Shown: piece by piece, positions 25,939 through 35,222 of the stretch
How positions within the stretch are numbered: position 1 is the first letter of the stretch
Layout of the letters: each line of letters opens with the position of its first letter
NCBI GenBank assembly: GCA_963732905.1
Contig: CAVTBM010000008.1
Location: 372,001-436,000, forward strand
Length of the DNA: 64,000 bases
Source: DASQZK01 sp963732905
GTDB lineage: Bacteria; Bacteroidota; Bacteroidia; Bacteroidales; GCA-2748055
Direction: 5' to 3'
Translations under genes and position numbers: made by a program
The notes under the pieces: generated by a model
The model's input: the letters and a program-made list of their open reading frames with translations, nothing else
What the model was told of the DNA's origin: nothing
The model's database searches: none

Positions 25939-26946
25939 TTAGATTAATCTGATAATTTCAGTACCGCAAAGCTTACAGCAACCATCCTCCTTTAATCCTG
26001 CCGTTGAGGTATGGTAACCCTTCCTTTCCACTACAAGAGAATGGCAGCTTTTACAATACGTATTCGCTGATATCGGATCCTGTACATTACCAATGTACAC
26101 ATAATTAAGCTTTTCCATAGCAATATTTCTTAATTCTTTAAGAGTATTAAGCGGGGTCACGGGCTCGTTAGCTTTGTAACGCGGAAAGTACCGCGACAAA
26201 TGCAAGGGCGTATCCGGGCCTGTATTGCCAGCAATCCACTCAACCATTTTACTGAATTCCCCGGCATCATCATTCAGATTGGGAATGAGGAGATTGGTGA
26301 TCTCAAGATGTACACCGGCTTCAGATATCATTCGAATGGAGTCAAGCACCGGTTGAAGCCTGGATTTTGTGTGTGTCCGGTAGAAATACTCATTGAAGGC
26401 TTTAAGATCCACATTAAAGGCATCGGCATAAGGAAGAAGATCGATGAGAGGATCCGGATTGATGAATCCATTGGTTATCACAACATTTTTCATTCCCCTG
26501 CGACGAATTTCCACGGCAATGTCGAACATATATTCATAGTAAATGCCAGGTTCATTGTAAGTATATGCAACTCCAATGTTCCTTTCATTGATTTCCGCCA
26601 TCCCAACAATTTCAGAAACCGGGACTTCCCTGATTTTTCCATAAGAATCATTAGTTGCCTGAGACATATCACAATTTTGGCAGAAGAAACATTTCATATT
26701 GCACCCGACAGTACCTAAAGACAGAATTTCACTACCCGGATAAAAATGATACAGGGGTTTCTTTTCAATGGGATCTGTATGCACCGCGACCGGAAAGCCA
26801 TATACTTCAGATACCAGCATGCCGTCAATGTTTTTTCTGACACCGCATATCCCGCGCCTGCCTTCAGCTATAATGCAGTTGTGAGGACAGAGATAACATT
26901 CAGTTTTCTGATCCTTTAGTTTTGTATAATATGTGGCTTCATGCAT
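25939..26946 (-). CDS. amrS: AmmeMemoRadiSam radical-SAM enzyme (cytoplasmic form)
   Basis: A 335-residue radical-SAM enzyme related to pyruvate-formate-lyase activases. N-terminal Cys motif ECYLCPHNCIIAEGRRGICG, then HTDPIEKKPLYHFYPG. The Fe-S motif CxxxCxxC is CNMKCFFC at 82-89, with the core strands VAYTYNEPGIYYEY, NVVITNGFI, AFNVDLKAF and LEITNLLIPNLND. The C-terminal zinc-type pairs are TYCKSCH and CCKLCG. It is clearly homologous to the enzyme at 19760 but has no signal peptide. It is first in the minus-strand cluster, one base ahead of the Memo gene and divergent from msrA. Known family, substrate unknown. Confidence 0.92.
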   Translation of the reverse strand: MHEATYYTKLKDQKTECYLCPHNCIIAEGRRGICGVRKNIDGMLVSEVYGFPVAVHTDPIEKKPLYHFYPGSEILSLGTVGCNMKCFFCQNCDMSQATNDSYGKIREVPVSEIVGMAEINERNIGVAYTYNEPGIYYEYMFDIAVEIRRRGMKNVVITNGFINPDPLIDLLPYADAFNVDLKAFNEYFYRTHTKSRLQPVLDSIRMISEAGVHLEITNLLIPNLNDDAGEFSKMVEWIAGNTGPDTPLHLSRYFPRYKANEPVTPLNTLKELRNIAMEKLNYVYIGNVQDPISANTYCKSCHSLVVERKGYHTSTAGLKEDGCCKLCGTEIIRLI

Positions 26947-27143
26947 GATTTGTCATTTAACTCTTCCGGAATGGTGCCTTCATTACAAAGTGTTATGCGC
27001 GGGGGACACAAATGTTTCCGGTTCATTCGAAGGTATGAACAATAAACTGTCTGAATCAGGTGTCATACACTTGTTAATGATTGCCTTTACGGGGCAACAA
27101 ATAGGTCCGGGAATTGTTTTCTAAGTAATAAAAAACCAGAGTA

Positions 27144-27764
27144 ATGAAGACAATTGTGATGATAACCTTGTTATTTACAGGAATGAATCTTTTCGGACAA
27201 AAAAATAAAACGGATATGACTGGAAACACAAATTATAAATATGCAACCTTTGGAAGCGGCTGTTTCTGGTGTTCGGAAGCTGTGTTCGAAGAAGTAAAGG
27301 GCGTGATTGATGTAGTTTCCGGATATTCCGGAGGTAAAGTCATCAACCCGTCCTACAGGGAAGTGTGTACCGGCCGAACCGGTCATGCCGAAGTCGTTCA
27401 GATAAAGTATGATCCCTCAGTGGTGACCTTCCAGGAGCTTTTGGATATATTCTTTAAAATCCATGATCCAACATCTCTTAACAAACAGGGTGCCGACGTA
27501 GGTACCCAGTACAGGTCGGTCATCTTTTACCATGATGAAAATCAAAAAGACCTGGCTGAAGAAACCATCAAAAAGCTGGACGAATCCCACGTCTATGAAC
27601 ATAAAATTGTCACGGAAGTGGAACCGTTCAAAAATTTCTATATGGCCGAAGAATACCATCAGGATTATTATAAGAAAAATCCTGATTATGGGTACTGTAC
27701 TGTTGTCATATCTCCTAAAATCCATAAGTTCAGACAAAATTTCAGTGACATGCTTAAAAAATGA
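27144..27764 (+). CDS. msrA: Peptide methionine-S-sulfoxide reductase MsrA, exported
   Basis: A 206-residue MsrA that reduces methionine-S-sulfoxide in proteins. The catalytic Cys lies in GSGCFWCSE near 38-45. Other family motifs are VVSGYSGG, HAEVVQIKYDP, FFKIHDPTSLNKQGADVGTQYRS and AEEYHQDYY. Unlike cytoplasmic MsrA, it begins with a signal peptide (MKTIVMITLLFTGMNLFGQ), so it should repair oxidised envelope proteins. The window also holds an exported MsrB at 50501 with a similar leader, giving cover of both stereoisomers. Divergent from the AmmeMemoRadiSam cluster, 197 bases away. Confidence 0.96.
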   Translation: MKTIVMITLLFTGMNLFGQKNKTDMTGNTNYKYATFGSGCFWCSEAVFEEVKGVIDVVSGYSGGKVINPSYREVCTGRTGHAEVVQIKYDPSVVTFQELLDIFFKIHDPTSLNKQGADVGTQYRSVIFYHDENQKDLAEETIKKLDESHVYEHKIVTEVEPFKNFYMAEEYHQDYYKKNPDYGYCTVVISPKIHKFRQNFSDMLKK

Positions 27765-28147
27765 ACCCGAATCCCCGCGGCTTCATTCCCTCAGGCCTCG
27801 GCCTGGTGTTTATCAGATGATTCAGCATCAGGTCAATATTTTCTGATGACTGACTGTTCCGATTTTCCCGAAATCCGGCAAATCATTCCATGCCAACCCG
27901 GAAAATGGGATGTGAAAGGAGATTTCCCCAATGCTGTTTTCATCCTGAGGATATAATGTCAGAAACTGAGTAGTAGCAGTGACATATTATGTGTGCAAAA
28001 GCTAGCGCTATATGTACTTAGGCGTCAGTCCCTTTCAAAAAAAGTGACCGGATTTTACAGACCGCAGAATCTTTATTTAAAATTAACATCATATTAGGCT
28101 GTTATCTGGTAAAACTCTGCTAATTTTGCACCTTCAAAAAATATAAC
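27765..28147. other. Intergenic region between msrA and typA
   Basis: 383 bases. A short GC hairpin CAGGCC-TC-GGCCTG (27792-27805) follows the msrA stop but lacks a T-run, so it is at best a weak terminator. The 3' end holds the typA promoter box. Nothing else is recognised. Confidence 0.45.
28121..28128 (+). promoter_or_regulatory. -7 promoter box TAATTTTG of typA
   Basis: Exact TAnnTTTG match 19 bases before the typA ATG, placing the transcript start near 28135 and leaving a 5' leader of about 13 bases. No clean TTTG -33 element is seen. Confidence 0.55.
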
Positions 28148-29914
28148 ATGCAATCGATTCGAAATGTAGCTATAATCGCTCATGTTGATCATGGAAAAAC
28201 AACCCTGGTCGACAAGATTATTTATGAATGTAATGCTTCCGGTAACAGAAAACAATCCAGTGAACTGATCCTTGACAGCAACGATCTCGAAAGGGAACGT
28301 GGGATAACGATCCTTTCCAAAAATGTCTCCGTACGTTATAAAGGTGTTAAGATTAATCTTATCGACACTCCGGGTCATGCCGATTTCGGAGGAGAAGTTG
28401 AACGTGTCCTGAAAATGGCCGATGGCGTTCTGCTCCTGGTAGATGCCCTTGAAGGTCCTATGCCGCAAACCCGCTTTGTGCTGAATAAAGCCATTAACCT
28501 GGGTCTTAAACCTGTTGTGGTTATCAATAAGGTGGACAAGGAGAATTGTAAGCCTGATGATGCTCAGCAGGACGTTTTTGAACTGATGTTTAACCTGGAT
28601 GCCAGTGAAGAGCAACTTGATTTTCAGACCATTTTCGGTTCTGCCAAGCAGGGATGGATGAGCAAAGACTGGAGAAACCCAGGAAAAAATATAACACCGC
28701 TGCTTGACGCCATCCTGGAAGAGATCCCGGAAGCACCCTACAGGAAGGGGACACCGCAGATGCAGGTCGCATCACTCGATTACTCCAGCTTCGTGGGACG
28801 GATCGCCATTGGCAGGGTCTTCCGCGGAGATATCGAGGAAGGGAAAGATTACATTTTGTGTAAAAGGAATCAAGTAAACAAAAAAGTAAGAATTAAGGAA
28901 CTATACGTTTTTGAGGGATTGGGCAGGGAGAAGGTGAAAAGTGTGCGCAGCGGTGATATCTGTGCCATTGTAGGCCTGGAAGGCTTTGATATCGGCGACA
29001 CTCTGGCTGATTCCGAAAAGCCCGAGGCTCTGACAAGGATCAATATTGATGAACCTACAATGAGCATGTTATTCATGATCAATAATTCCCCTTTCTTCGG
29101 CAAGGAAGGTCGGTTTGTGACTTCACGTCATCTCAGGGACCGACTAATGCTTGAAACGGAGAAAAACCTTGCATTGAGAGTGGAAGAAACCGGTTCTGAA
29201 GACCGTTTCCTGGTATATGGCCGGGGTGTTTTGCACCTTTCTATCCTGCTGGAGACTATGCGCAGGGAAGGCTATGAATTACAGGTGGGGAAACCGGAAG
29301 TGATCGTTAAAAATATTAACGGAGTTAAATCCGAACCTTTTGAAACCCTTGTCGTCGACACCCCGGTTGAATATTCTGGTAAAGTCATAGAACAGGTTAC
29401 CAAACGCAAAGGCGAATTATTGAAAATGGAACCGAAAGGCGACCTGCAGCATCTTGAATTTTATATTCCGTCACGGGGACTTATCGGCCTGCGGAATATC
29501 CTCATGACCATTAGTGCCGGTGAAGCGGTTATGAATCACCGCTTCAGTGAATATGCACCGGTAAAAGACGATATACAGCTACGCTATAACGGATCTATTG
29601 TCTCCTCAGAATCAGGGGTGGCACTGGCCTTTAGCCTCGACAGATTACAGGACCGGGGTCAGTTTTTTATCGATCCCGGCGAAAAGGTATATAAAGGTCA
29701 GGTGATCGGGGAGTATACCCGTACAACGGATCTCGAAGTAAATATAACCAAGGCCAAGAAACTTACAAACATCCGGGCTTCAGGGACAGATGATGCTGCG
29801 AAAATTTCACCGAAAATCACCTTTTCACTTGAAGAAGCAATGGAACATATCCGTGAAGATGAACTTCTCGAGATCACTCCGAAAAGCATCCGGATGCGAA
29901 AAATCAATAGCTGA
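28148..29914 (+). CDS. typA: Ribosome-associated GTPase TypA/BipA
   Basis: A 588-residue translational GTPase of the EF-G family, close to the usual 600. G1 is AHVDHGKTTLVDK (12-24), switch I ends RERGITI, G3 is DTPGHADF, G4 NKVD. These are followed by domain II (FVGRIAIGRVFRGDI), EF-G domain III- and V-like regions (GRGVLHLSILLETMRREGYEL) and the BipA-specific C-terminal domain (RTTDLEVNITKAKKLTNIRASG). It binds the 70S ribosome or 50S precursors and supports assembly and stress adaptation. Transcribed alone from the -7 box at 28121. Confidence 0.97.
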   Translation: MQSIRNVAIIAHVDHGKTTLVDKIIYECNASGNRKQSSELILDSNDLERERGITILSKNVSVRYKGVKINLIDTPGHADFGGEVERVLKMADGVLLLVDALEGPMPQTRFVLNKAINLGLKPVVVINKVDKENCKPDDAQQDVFELMFNLDASEEQLDFQTIFGSAKQGWMSKDWRNPGKNITPLLDAILEEIPEAPYRKGTPQMQVASLDYSSFVGRIAIGRVFRGDIEEGKDYILCKRNQVNKKVRIKELYVFEGLGREKVKSVRSGDICAIVGLEGFDIGDTLADSEKPEALTRINIDEPTMSMLFMINNSPFFGKEGRFVTSRHLRDRLMLETEKNLALRVEETGSEDRFLVYGRGVLHLSILLETMRREGYELQVGKPEVIVKNINGVKSEPFETLVVDTPVEYSGKVIEQVTKRKGELLKMEPKGDLQHLEFYIPSRGLIGLRNILMTISAGEAVMNHRFSEYAPVKDDIQLRYNGSIVSSESGVALAFSLDRLQDRGQFFIDPGEKVYKGQVIGEYTRTTDLEVNITKAKKLTNIRASGTDDAAKISPKITFSLEEAMEHIREDELLEITPKSIRMRKINS

Positions 29915-30364
29915 AATCTTCCGATTCCTGATGATCAGCCGGCACCGTCCGCCCGATCACATTTTTAACATCATACCCATTCCTTCATGGGAATACCGGC
30001 AGTCCTGTGCCCATTCTATGAATCTGCCTGGAACGGTATTATGCCCATAAGGTCTAAAACCAGAGTGGGAGCGAGCGGCCTTTTCCAAAGCACGAAATAA
30101 ATCGAACTGTTTATTACTTTCCATGGAATTCCGGCAGTTAGATCATTTTCTTGTGCATGAAGCATTCTCCAGACTTTTAAAGGAATTTCCGACGGGTTTC
30201 GATGATGCAAAAATTGCCCATTCAGGTGATGCTTACAGCTATTTATTACTTAACTTCTTAATTATATGTAATTTATCATCTTTTTAAACATTTTCGCGAA
30301 TAATATGTTTAAATCAATAATTTCGACTACTTTTACGCCAATTAATTTTTTAATTTTTATTTCA
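29915..30364. other. Intergenic region upstream of the cold-shock gene
   Basis: 450 bases, becoming very AT-rich after 30240. A 54-codon plus-strand frame (30123-30287) has no recognisable motif. A TACTTTTA segment at 30328-30335 resembles the -7 consensus and could start the cold-shock transcript about 22 bases ahead of its ATG. No RNA gene recognised. Confidence 0.4.
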
Positions 30365-30556
30365 ATGAAAGAAGGTAAAGTAAAATTCTTTAATGAATCA
30401 AAAGGTTATGGTTTTATTAAAGACATGGAATCGGAAAATGAATATTTCGTACACGTTTCTGGTCTTATTGATGAGATCCGCGAAGACGACGAAGTAACTT
30501 TCGAACTCCGTGAAGGTAAAAAAGGAATGAACGCTGTGAATGTAAAACTGATATAG
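30365..30556 (+). CDS. Cold-shock-domain RNA chaperone (CspA family)
   Basis: A 63-residue cold-shock protein. The single OB-fold has both RNA-binding motifs, KGYGFI (RNP1) and EYFVHVSGL (RNP2-like), and starts with the canonical KEGKVKFFN. The open frame reaches back to 30305, but the first 20 codons are AT-rich and unlike family leaders, so ATG 30365 is chosen. It binds single-stranded RNA and melts secondary structure. Own terminator 33 bases downstream. Confidence 0.95.
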   Translation: MKEGKVKFFNESKGYGFIKDMESENEYFVHVSGLIDEIREDDEVTFELREGKKGMNAVNVKLI

Positions 30557-30588
30557 TTTATCATTACTGAATGAATTAATTTTCTTTT

Positions 30589-30618
30589 CGCCCTGCTTCC
30601 ACCAGGGCGTTTTTTTTT
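30589..30618 (+). terminator. Rho-independent terminator of the cold-shock gene
   Basis: 7-bp perfect stem CGCCCTG/CAGGGCG (30589-30595 with 30603-30609), 7-base loop, then nine T residues (30610-30618). Confidence 0.9.
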
Positions 30619-30678
30619 CATCGCCCTCAGGTATTCTTAAATCCTTATCTTCACATTGTAAAATAATGGAGCGATTCT

Positions 30679-32574
30679 ATGAACCTGTTGTCGGCTGATA
30701 ATCTTGCAATACATTTCGGAGAGCGTACACTCTTTTCAGGCCTGAGTTTCGGCCTCGGGAAAGGAGATAAGACAGCCCTGATTGCTGCCAATGGAACCGG
30801 CAAGAGCAGCCTGCTTCAAATTCTGGCGGGCAAAAACCTTCCGGACGAAGGTGAAGTAGCCGTTCACCAGGACCTGCGTATCGGTTATCTGGAACAACAC
30901 CCCCAATTCAACGAAGATCTGACCTTAAAGGAAGTGGTGCGTACAGCCGACTTATCCATCAGGAGGATCATCCGTGAATATGAGTCTGCACTGAAAACAC
31001 ATGCACACAAACATAGCTCTGAGACCGGAAAAGCCCTTGAAAATGCCACTGCAAAAATGGATCAGTCAGGAGGCTGGGATTTTGACCGGAGGCTGATCCA
31101 GATCCTGGACAGATTCCGGATCACAAATCTCGATCAGGAGGTTTCCAGTCTTTCCGGTGGGCAGATTAAACGCCTGGCCCTTTCACTTGTCCTGGTTGAT
31201 AATCCTGACCTGCTGCTACTGGATGAACCGACAAACCATCTTGACATTGAGATGATCGAATGGCTTGAAAGTTATCTCTCTTTATCCTCCATTACCTTCT
31301 TGATGGTTACCCACGACCGGTACTTCCTTGACCGGATTTGTAACAGGATTTTTGAGCTGGACACGGGTAGTTTATATTCTTACCCCGGGAATTATGAAAA
31401 GTTTCTTGAAAAGAAAGCAGAACGGGAGTCTTCTTTAGCTTCAGAAAAGGACAGGGCTGATAAATATGTAAAAAGAGAACTCGACTGGATCCGGCGAATG
31501 CCCAAAGCAAGGGGCACAAAGTCGAAAAGCAGAATAGAGGCTTTCCACAATGCAAGGGAACAGGCAAAGCGCAGTAAGGAACAGGGGAATCTGAACCTAA
31601 ACGTTAACATGAGACGTGTAGGTGGCAAAATTCTTGAAATTAAAGGACTCGGTAAAAAATATGGAGACCTCACCATTCTTGAGGATTTTAACTACAGCTT
31701 TATCAGAGGTGAGAAGATTGGGATCATCGGTCCTAACGGATCCGGAAAATCAACCCTTCTAAATCTGATTACCGGCAGAGAAAAACCGGACCATGGCACC
31801 GTGGTAACCGGTGAAACCATTGTTTATGGGTACTATACGCAGGAAGGCATCAGAGTGAATGAAACAAAACGGGTAATCGATGTGGTGAAAGATGTCGCTG
31901 AAATTATTGAAGTTGCCAACGGATCCAGACTTACCGCATCCCAGTTTCTTCAGTTTTTTCTATTTCCGCCTTCAGTACAGTACGACCTGGTATCCAAGCT
32001 TAGCGGTGGTGAAAAACGACGTCTGTACCTGCTGACAGTCCTGATCAATAATCCCAATTTTCTGATCCTTGACGAGCCAACTAATGATCTTGATATTGTA
32101 ACCCTGTCACGTCTTGAAGAATTTCTCACCGATTTCAAAGGGTGCCTTATACTGGTATCACATGACAGATATCTCCTGGACCGGCTTGTAGATCATCTTT
32201 TTATTTTTGGGAGTCATGGTCAGATCGATGATTTTTATGGCTCGTACAGTGATTATAAACTCGGAAAAGACATCGCTGAGGAAGAAGATAAACAGACTGA
32301 TACGGAAAATAAAAAAAGAAGAGGGGTTAACGAAAAAACCAGTAATAATCTGACTGCCGGTAAAAAGCGTACTTATAAGGAAAAACAGGAGTATGAACTG
32401 CTCGAAAAAGAGATACGGGACCTCGAAGAAGAGAAAACCAGCCTTGAAGAGTATTTGAACTCAGGAGAAAATGATTACGAAAAACTCGAAAAAGCCTCTT
32501 CCCGTATTGGTGAAATCATCATTCTCGTTGATAAAAAGACCATGCGTTGGCTGGAACTCGATGAATTGAGCTAG
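30679..32574 (+). CDS. ABC-F family ATPase, Uup-like
   Basis: A 631-residue soluble tandem ABC ATPase with no membrane helices. The two nucleotide-binding domains each show Walker A (AANGTGKSS, GPNGSGKST), signature (LSGGQIKRLAL, LSGGEKRRLYL) and Walker B (LLLLDEPTNHLD, FLILDEPTNDLD). The interdomain linker is highly basic (KARGTKSKSRIEAFHNAREQ), as in ABC-F proteins that reach into the ribosome. A C-terminal coiled coil (about 555-631) is the Uup-type DNA/RNA-binding tail. Uup acts in ribosome rescue or assembly and replication-linked genome stability; the exact role here is inferred. Possible cotranscription with the metallo-hydrolase 64 bases downstream. Confidence 0.92.
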   Translation: MNLLSADNLAIHFGERTLFSGLSFGLGKGDKTALIAANGTGKSSLLQILAGKNLPDEGEVAVHQDLRIGYLEQHPQFNEDLTLKEVVRTADLSIRRIIREYESALKTHAHKHSSETGKALENATAKMDQSGGWDFDRRLIQILDRFRITNLDQEVSSLSGGQIKRLALSLVLVDNPDLLLLDEPTNHLDIEMIEWLESYLSLSSITFLMVTHDRYFLDRICNRIFELDTGSLYSYPGNYEKFLEKKAERESSLASEKDRADKYVKRELDWIRRMPKARGTKSKSRIEAFHNAREQAKRSKEQGNLNLNVNMRRVGGKILEIKGLGKKYGDLTILEDFNYSFIRGEKIGIIGPNGSGKSTLLNLITGREKPDHGTVVTGETIVYGYYTQEGIRVNETKRVIDVVKDVAEIIEVANGSRLTASQFLQFFLFPPSVQYDLVSKLSGGEKRRLYLLTVLINNPNFLILDEPTNDLDIVTLSRLEEFLTDFKGCLILVSHDRYLLDRLVDHLFIFGSHGQIDDFYGSYSDYKLGKDIAEEEDKQTDTENKKRRGVNEKTSNNLTAGKKRTYKEKQEYELLEKEIRDLEEEKTSLEEYLNSGENDYEKLEKASSRIGEIIILVDKKTMRWLELDELS

Positions 32575-32638
32575 AATTAAAATATTTTACTACATTTAGC
32601 CTGTTCATCTGATATCTTAACCAACTATTCAATCCTGT

Positions 32639-34045
32639 ATGAAAATCCAATTTTTAGGGGCTGCCCGTGAAGTAACAGGGAGTAAACATCTGATTTCTAC
32701 CTCCCAGGGTAAGAAGATATTATTAGATTGTGGCATGTTCCAGGGTAAGGGTCTTGAAACCGATTCACTGAACCGTAAACTGGGTTTCGACCCTCCGGAA
32801 ATTGACCATATCATCCTGACGCACGCTCATATTGACCACTCCGGTCTCATCCCGTATATTTATAAACTAGGCTTCAGAGGCTCTGTTGTCTGCACCAGCG
32901 CAACCCGTGACCTCTGTTCTATCATGCTGGCCGATTCAGGGCACATACATGAACATGATTCCCTGACTTTCAATAAAAAAAGAGCGAGAAAAGGCCTGCC
33001 ACCTGTAGAACCCATATACACTTATGCAGATGCTTTAGCATGTATGAAACTATTCATTGGTGTCCCCTACGACAGAAAATTCAGGATAGACGACCGTACT
33101 AAAGTTCGTTTCGTAAATACCGGTCATATGCTGGGAAGTGGTGCCGCCATATTGGAGATCAAAGAGAATGGAAATGCCCTGAACCTGGCTTATACCGGCG
33201 ATATTGGCCGTCCTTCCAACAGAATTCTGCGTCATCCCGATCCGTTCCCACAGGTAGATTACCTGATTACTGAAGCTACATATGGCGACCGTTTGCACAA
33301 AGACCGCACCGATACTGAAAAGGAACTCCTGGATATTCTTATCGATACGTGCGTCAATAAAGGGGGTAAACTCATCATCCCTTCATTCAGTGTGGGAAGA
33401 ACCCAGGAAATAGTGTATTCCCTGAACAACTTTTATAACGAGAAACGGCTCCCCAAGATAGATATTTATGTCGACAGCCCTTTGTCTGTCAATGCCACAG
33501 ACATTTTCAGGCTTCACCCTGAATGTTTTAATGACGATATCATCAAAGTGATGGAAAGTGATCCGGATCCTTTTGGATTTAATTCGCTCCACTATATTAA
33601 ACGTGTGGAGGACTCCAAAAAACTGAATAATATCAATAAGCCCTGTGTCATCATTTCCGCCTCTGGCATGATGGAAGCCGGTCGTATTAAGCATCATCTC
33701 GCTAATTCCATCTCAAATCCGGCCAACACTATACTCGCCGTAGGATATTGCGCTCCGAGGACCTTAGGTGCAAGATTACTGCGCGGTGAAAAAGAAGTAT
33801 CGATCCATGGGGTTGTATATCCCGTTAATGCTGAAATTAAACGGCTGGATTCTTTCAGCGGACATGGCGATTACAAAGAGATGGCCAGCTATCTTTCATG
33901 TCAGAATCCGGATCTTCTCAAACGGATATTCCTGGTTCATGGCGAGTATGAAGCGCAACGGTTTTATAAAGAATACCTCGAACAACTGGGATACAGCGGT
34001 ATTGAAATTCCGGAGGCCGGGAACATCGTTGAATTAAAAGCATAA
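32639..34045 (+). CDS. MBL-fold/beta-CASP metallo-hydrolase (RNA-specificity exonuclease-like)
   Basis: A 468-residue metallo-beta-lactamase-fold protein with the beta-CASP insertion. Zinc motif HAHIDHSG near 61-68, further ligands in NTGHMLGSGAAIL and the Asp in LAYTGDIGR. The beta-CASP motifs follow (IIPSFSVGRTQEI, YVDSPLSVNATDIF, IISASGMMEAGRI), then RMMBL (DSFSGHGDYKEM, FLVHGE). This set matches YSH1/CPSF73-like bacterial proteins acting on RNA. Cytoplasmic. The precise RNA substrate in bacteria is not established. Confidence 0.93.
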   Translation: MKIQFLGAAREVTGSKHLISTSQGKKILLDCGMFQGKGLETDSLNRKLGFDPPEIDHIILTHAHIDHSGLIPYIYKLGFRGSVVCTSATRDLCSIMLADSGHIHEHDSLTFNKKRARKGLPPVEPIYTYADALACMKLFIGVPYDRKFRIDDRTKVRFVNTGHMLGSGAAILEIKENGNALNLAYTGDIGRPSNRILRHPDPFPQVDYLITEATYGDRLHKDRTDTEKELLDILIDTCVNKGGKLIIPSFSVGRTQEIVYSLNNFYNEKRLPKIDIYVDSPLSVNATDIFRLHPECFNDDIIKVMESDPDPFGFNSLHYIKRVEDSKKLNNINKPCVIISASGMMEAGRIKHHLANSISNPANTILAVGYCAPRTLGARLLRGEKEVSIHGVVYPVNAEIKRLDSFSGHGDYKEMASYLSCQNPDLLKRIFLVHGEYEAQRFYKEYLEQLGYSGIEIPEAGNIVELKA

Positions 34046-34154
34046 TCAAAGGCTTACTCAGCTTCACAGTGATAGATTTGAAATAGAGATAAAAAACTCC
34101 CCTGTTTCTAAACTTGTGCTCTCATGGTTTGTTTTTACGGTAAATCGTGAAAAC

Positions 34155-35021
34155 ATGAGGACGATCCACAGAATTGTCAAAGCTGAAAAAGTAAACATGG
34201 GAGGGATCATTCTGGACCAGGCTTTGCCGGTGCAGACTCTTGAGCAAATTGACCCGTTCCTGCTGATCCACCACTGGAATCAGCATTATCAACCGGGTAA
34301 TTATCAAAAAGAACTTGGAGTGGGTCCGCACCCTCACCGGGGATTTTCCCCAGTGACGTTTATCTTTAAGGGAGGATTACACCACAGGGATTCAAGGAGT
34401 AACAGCAGTGTTATATATGCCGGTGGTACCCAGTGGATTAACAGCGGAATGGGTATAGTCCACAGTGAAAGACCTGCCAGGGAAATAGCCGAGAACGGGG
34501 GTGACCTGGAACTCATACAGTTCTGGATTAACCTTCCTTCCAGACATAAGTTTGACCAGCCTGCCTATATTCCATTGCCTGAAGAACAGACTCCGCATTT
34601 TTTATCCGATGATGAGAATGTCAAAGTTAGCGTCGTTGCAGGAGAATTCAATGGAGTGGAGGGGGCTGTCCATCCGATTTCACCCTTAAAGATTCTGCGT
34701 CTTGATATTGCCCAAAAAGCCGGGATAAAGATTCCGGTTCAGGAAGATTTTAATACCCTTTTATACCTTCTCGACGGAGCATTGCAGGTAAGCGGTCATG
34801 AAGTGACCGGCAAAACACTGTTGTGGTTTGAGAACGGGAAAGAGGATATTGAACTGGAAGCCAGTGAAAATACCAGGGCTATCCTTTTGGCTGGAAAACC
34901 GCTGGAAGAACCGGTTGCTGCAAGTGGTCCGTTTGTTATGAATACCGATACCGAGATTTTGGAAGCCATGAGAGATTACAGGATGGGGAAAATGGGAATT
35001 CTCGTGGAAGACTTTTCTTAA
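34155..35021 (+). CDS. Pirin family bicupin protein
   Basis: About 288 residues. The N-terminal pirin cupin is evident (FLLIHHWN, GVGPHPHRGFSPVTFIFKGGLHHRDS), with the metal-binding His residues in PHPHRG and HHRDS, then QWINSGMGIVHSERP. A C-terminal cupin follows (YLLDGALQVSGHEV). Some pirins have quercetin 2,3-dioxygenase activity, others regulate transcription or metabolism; no way to choose here. The frame is open from 34116, but ATG 34155 (MRTIHRIVKAEKV) fits family starts. Ends at a bidirectional terminator. Confidence 0.93.
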   Translation: MRTIHRIVKAEKVNMGGIILDQALPVQTLEQIDPFLLIHHWNQHYQPGNYQKELGVGPHPHRGFSPVTFIFKGGLHHRDSRSNSSVIYAGGTQWINSGMGIVHSERPAREIAENGGDLELIQFWINLPSRHKFDQPAYIPLPEEQTPHFLSDDENVKVSVVAGEFNGVEGAVHPISPLKILRLDIAQKAGIKIPVQEDFNTLLYLLDGALQVSGHEVTGKTLLWFENGKEDIELEASENTRAILLAGKPLEEPVAASGPFVMNTDTEILEAMRDYRMGKMGILVEDFS

Positions 35022-35056
35022 TTCAAAATTGGTCGACCGTTGATCAAAAAACAATC

Positions 35057-35090
35057 GGGGAGCAACAACTCGTTGATGCTCCCCTGTTTT
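35057..35090. terminator. Probable bidirectional terminator between pirin and sensor-kinase genes
   Basis: GGGGAGCA (35057-35064) pairs with TGCTCCCC (35077-35084), with an inner CAAC/GTTG extension. The plus side is followed by TGTTTTCTT and the minus side by GATTGTTTTTT, so it could end both converging transcripts. The minus-strand kinase stop lies 130 bases away. Confidence 0.65.
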
Positions 35091-35222
35091 CTTCCAATTA
35101 AAAAATCAAACGCACAGAAATCATTGGCCGTTCATCCAAACAACAGTGCAATTTACAGTCGCCACGCCCTGGACACAGACAAAGCACTTTTCTTCTCCGG
35201 ACCCGAAAAGCCACTGCGGGAA

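Noticed and set aside
30123..30287. 54-codon plus-strand frame before the cold-shock gene
   Set aside because: No recognisable family, no promoter box or ribosome site; chance frame is likely.
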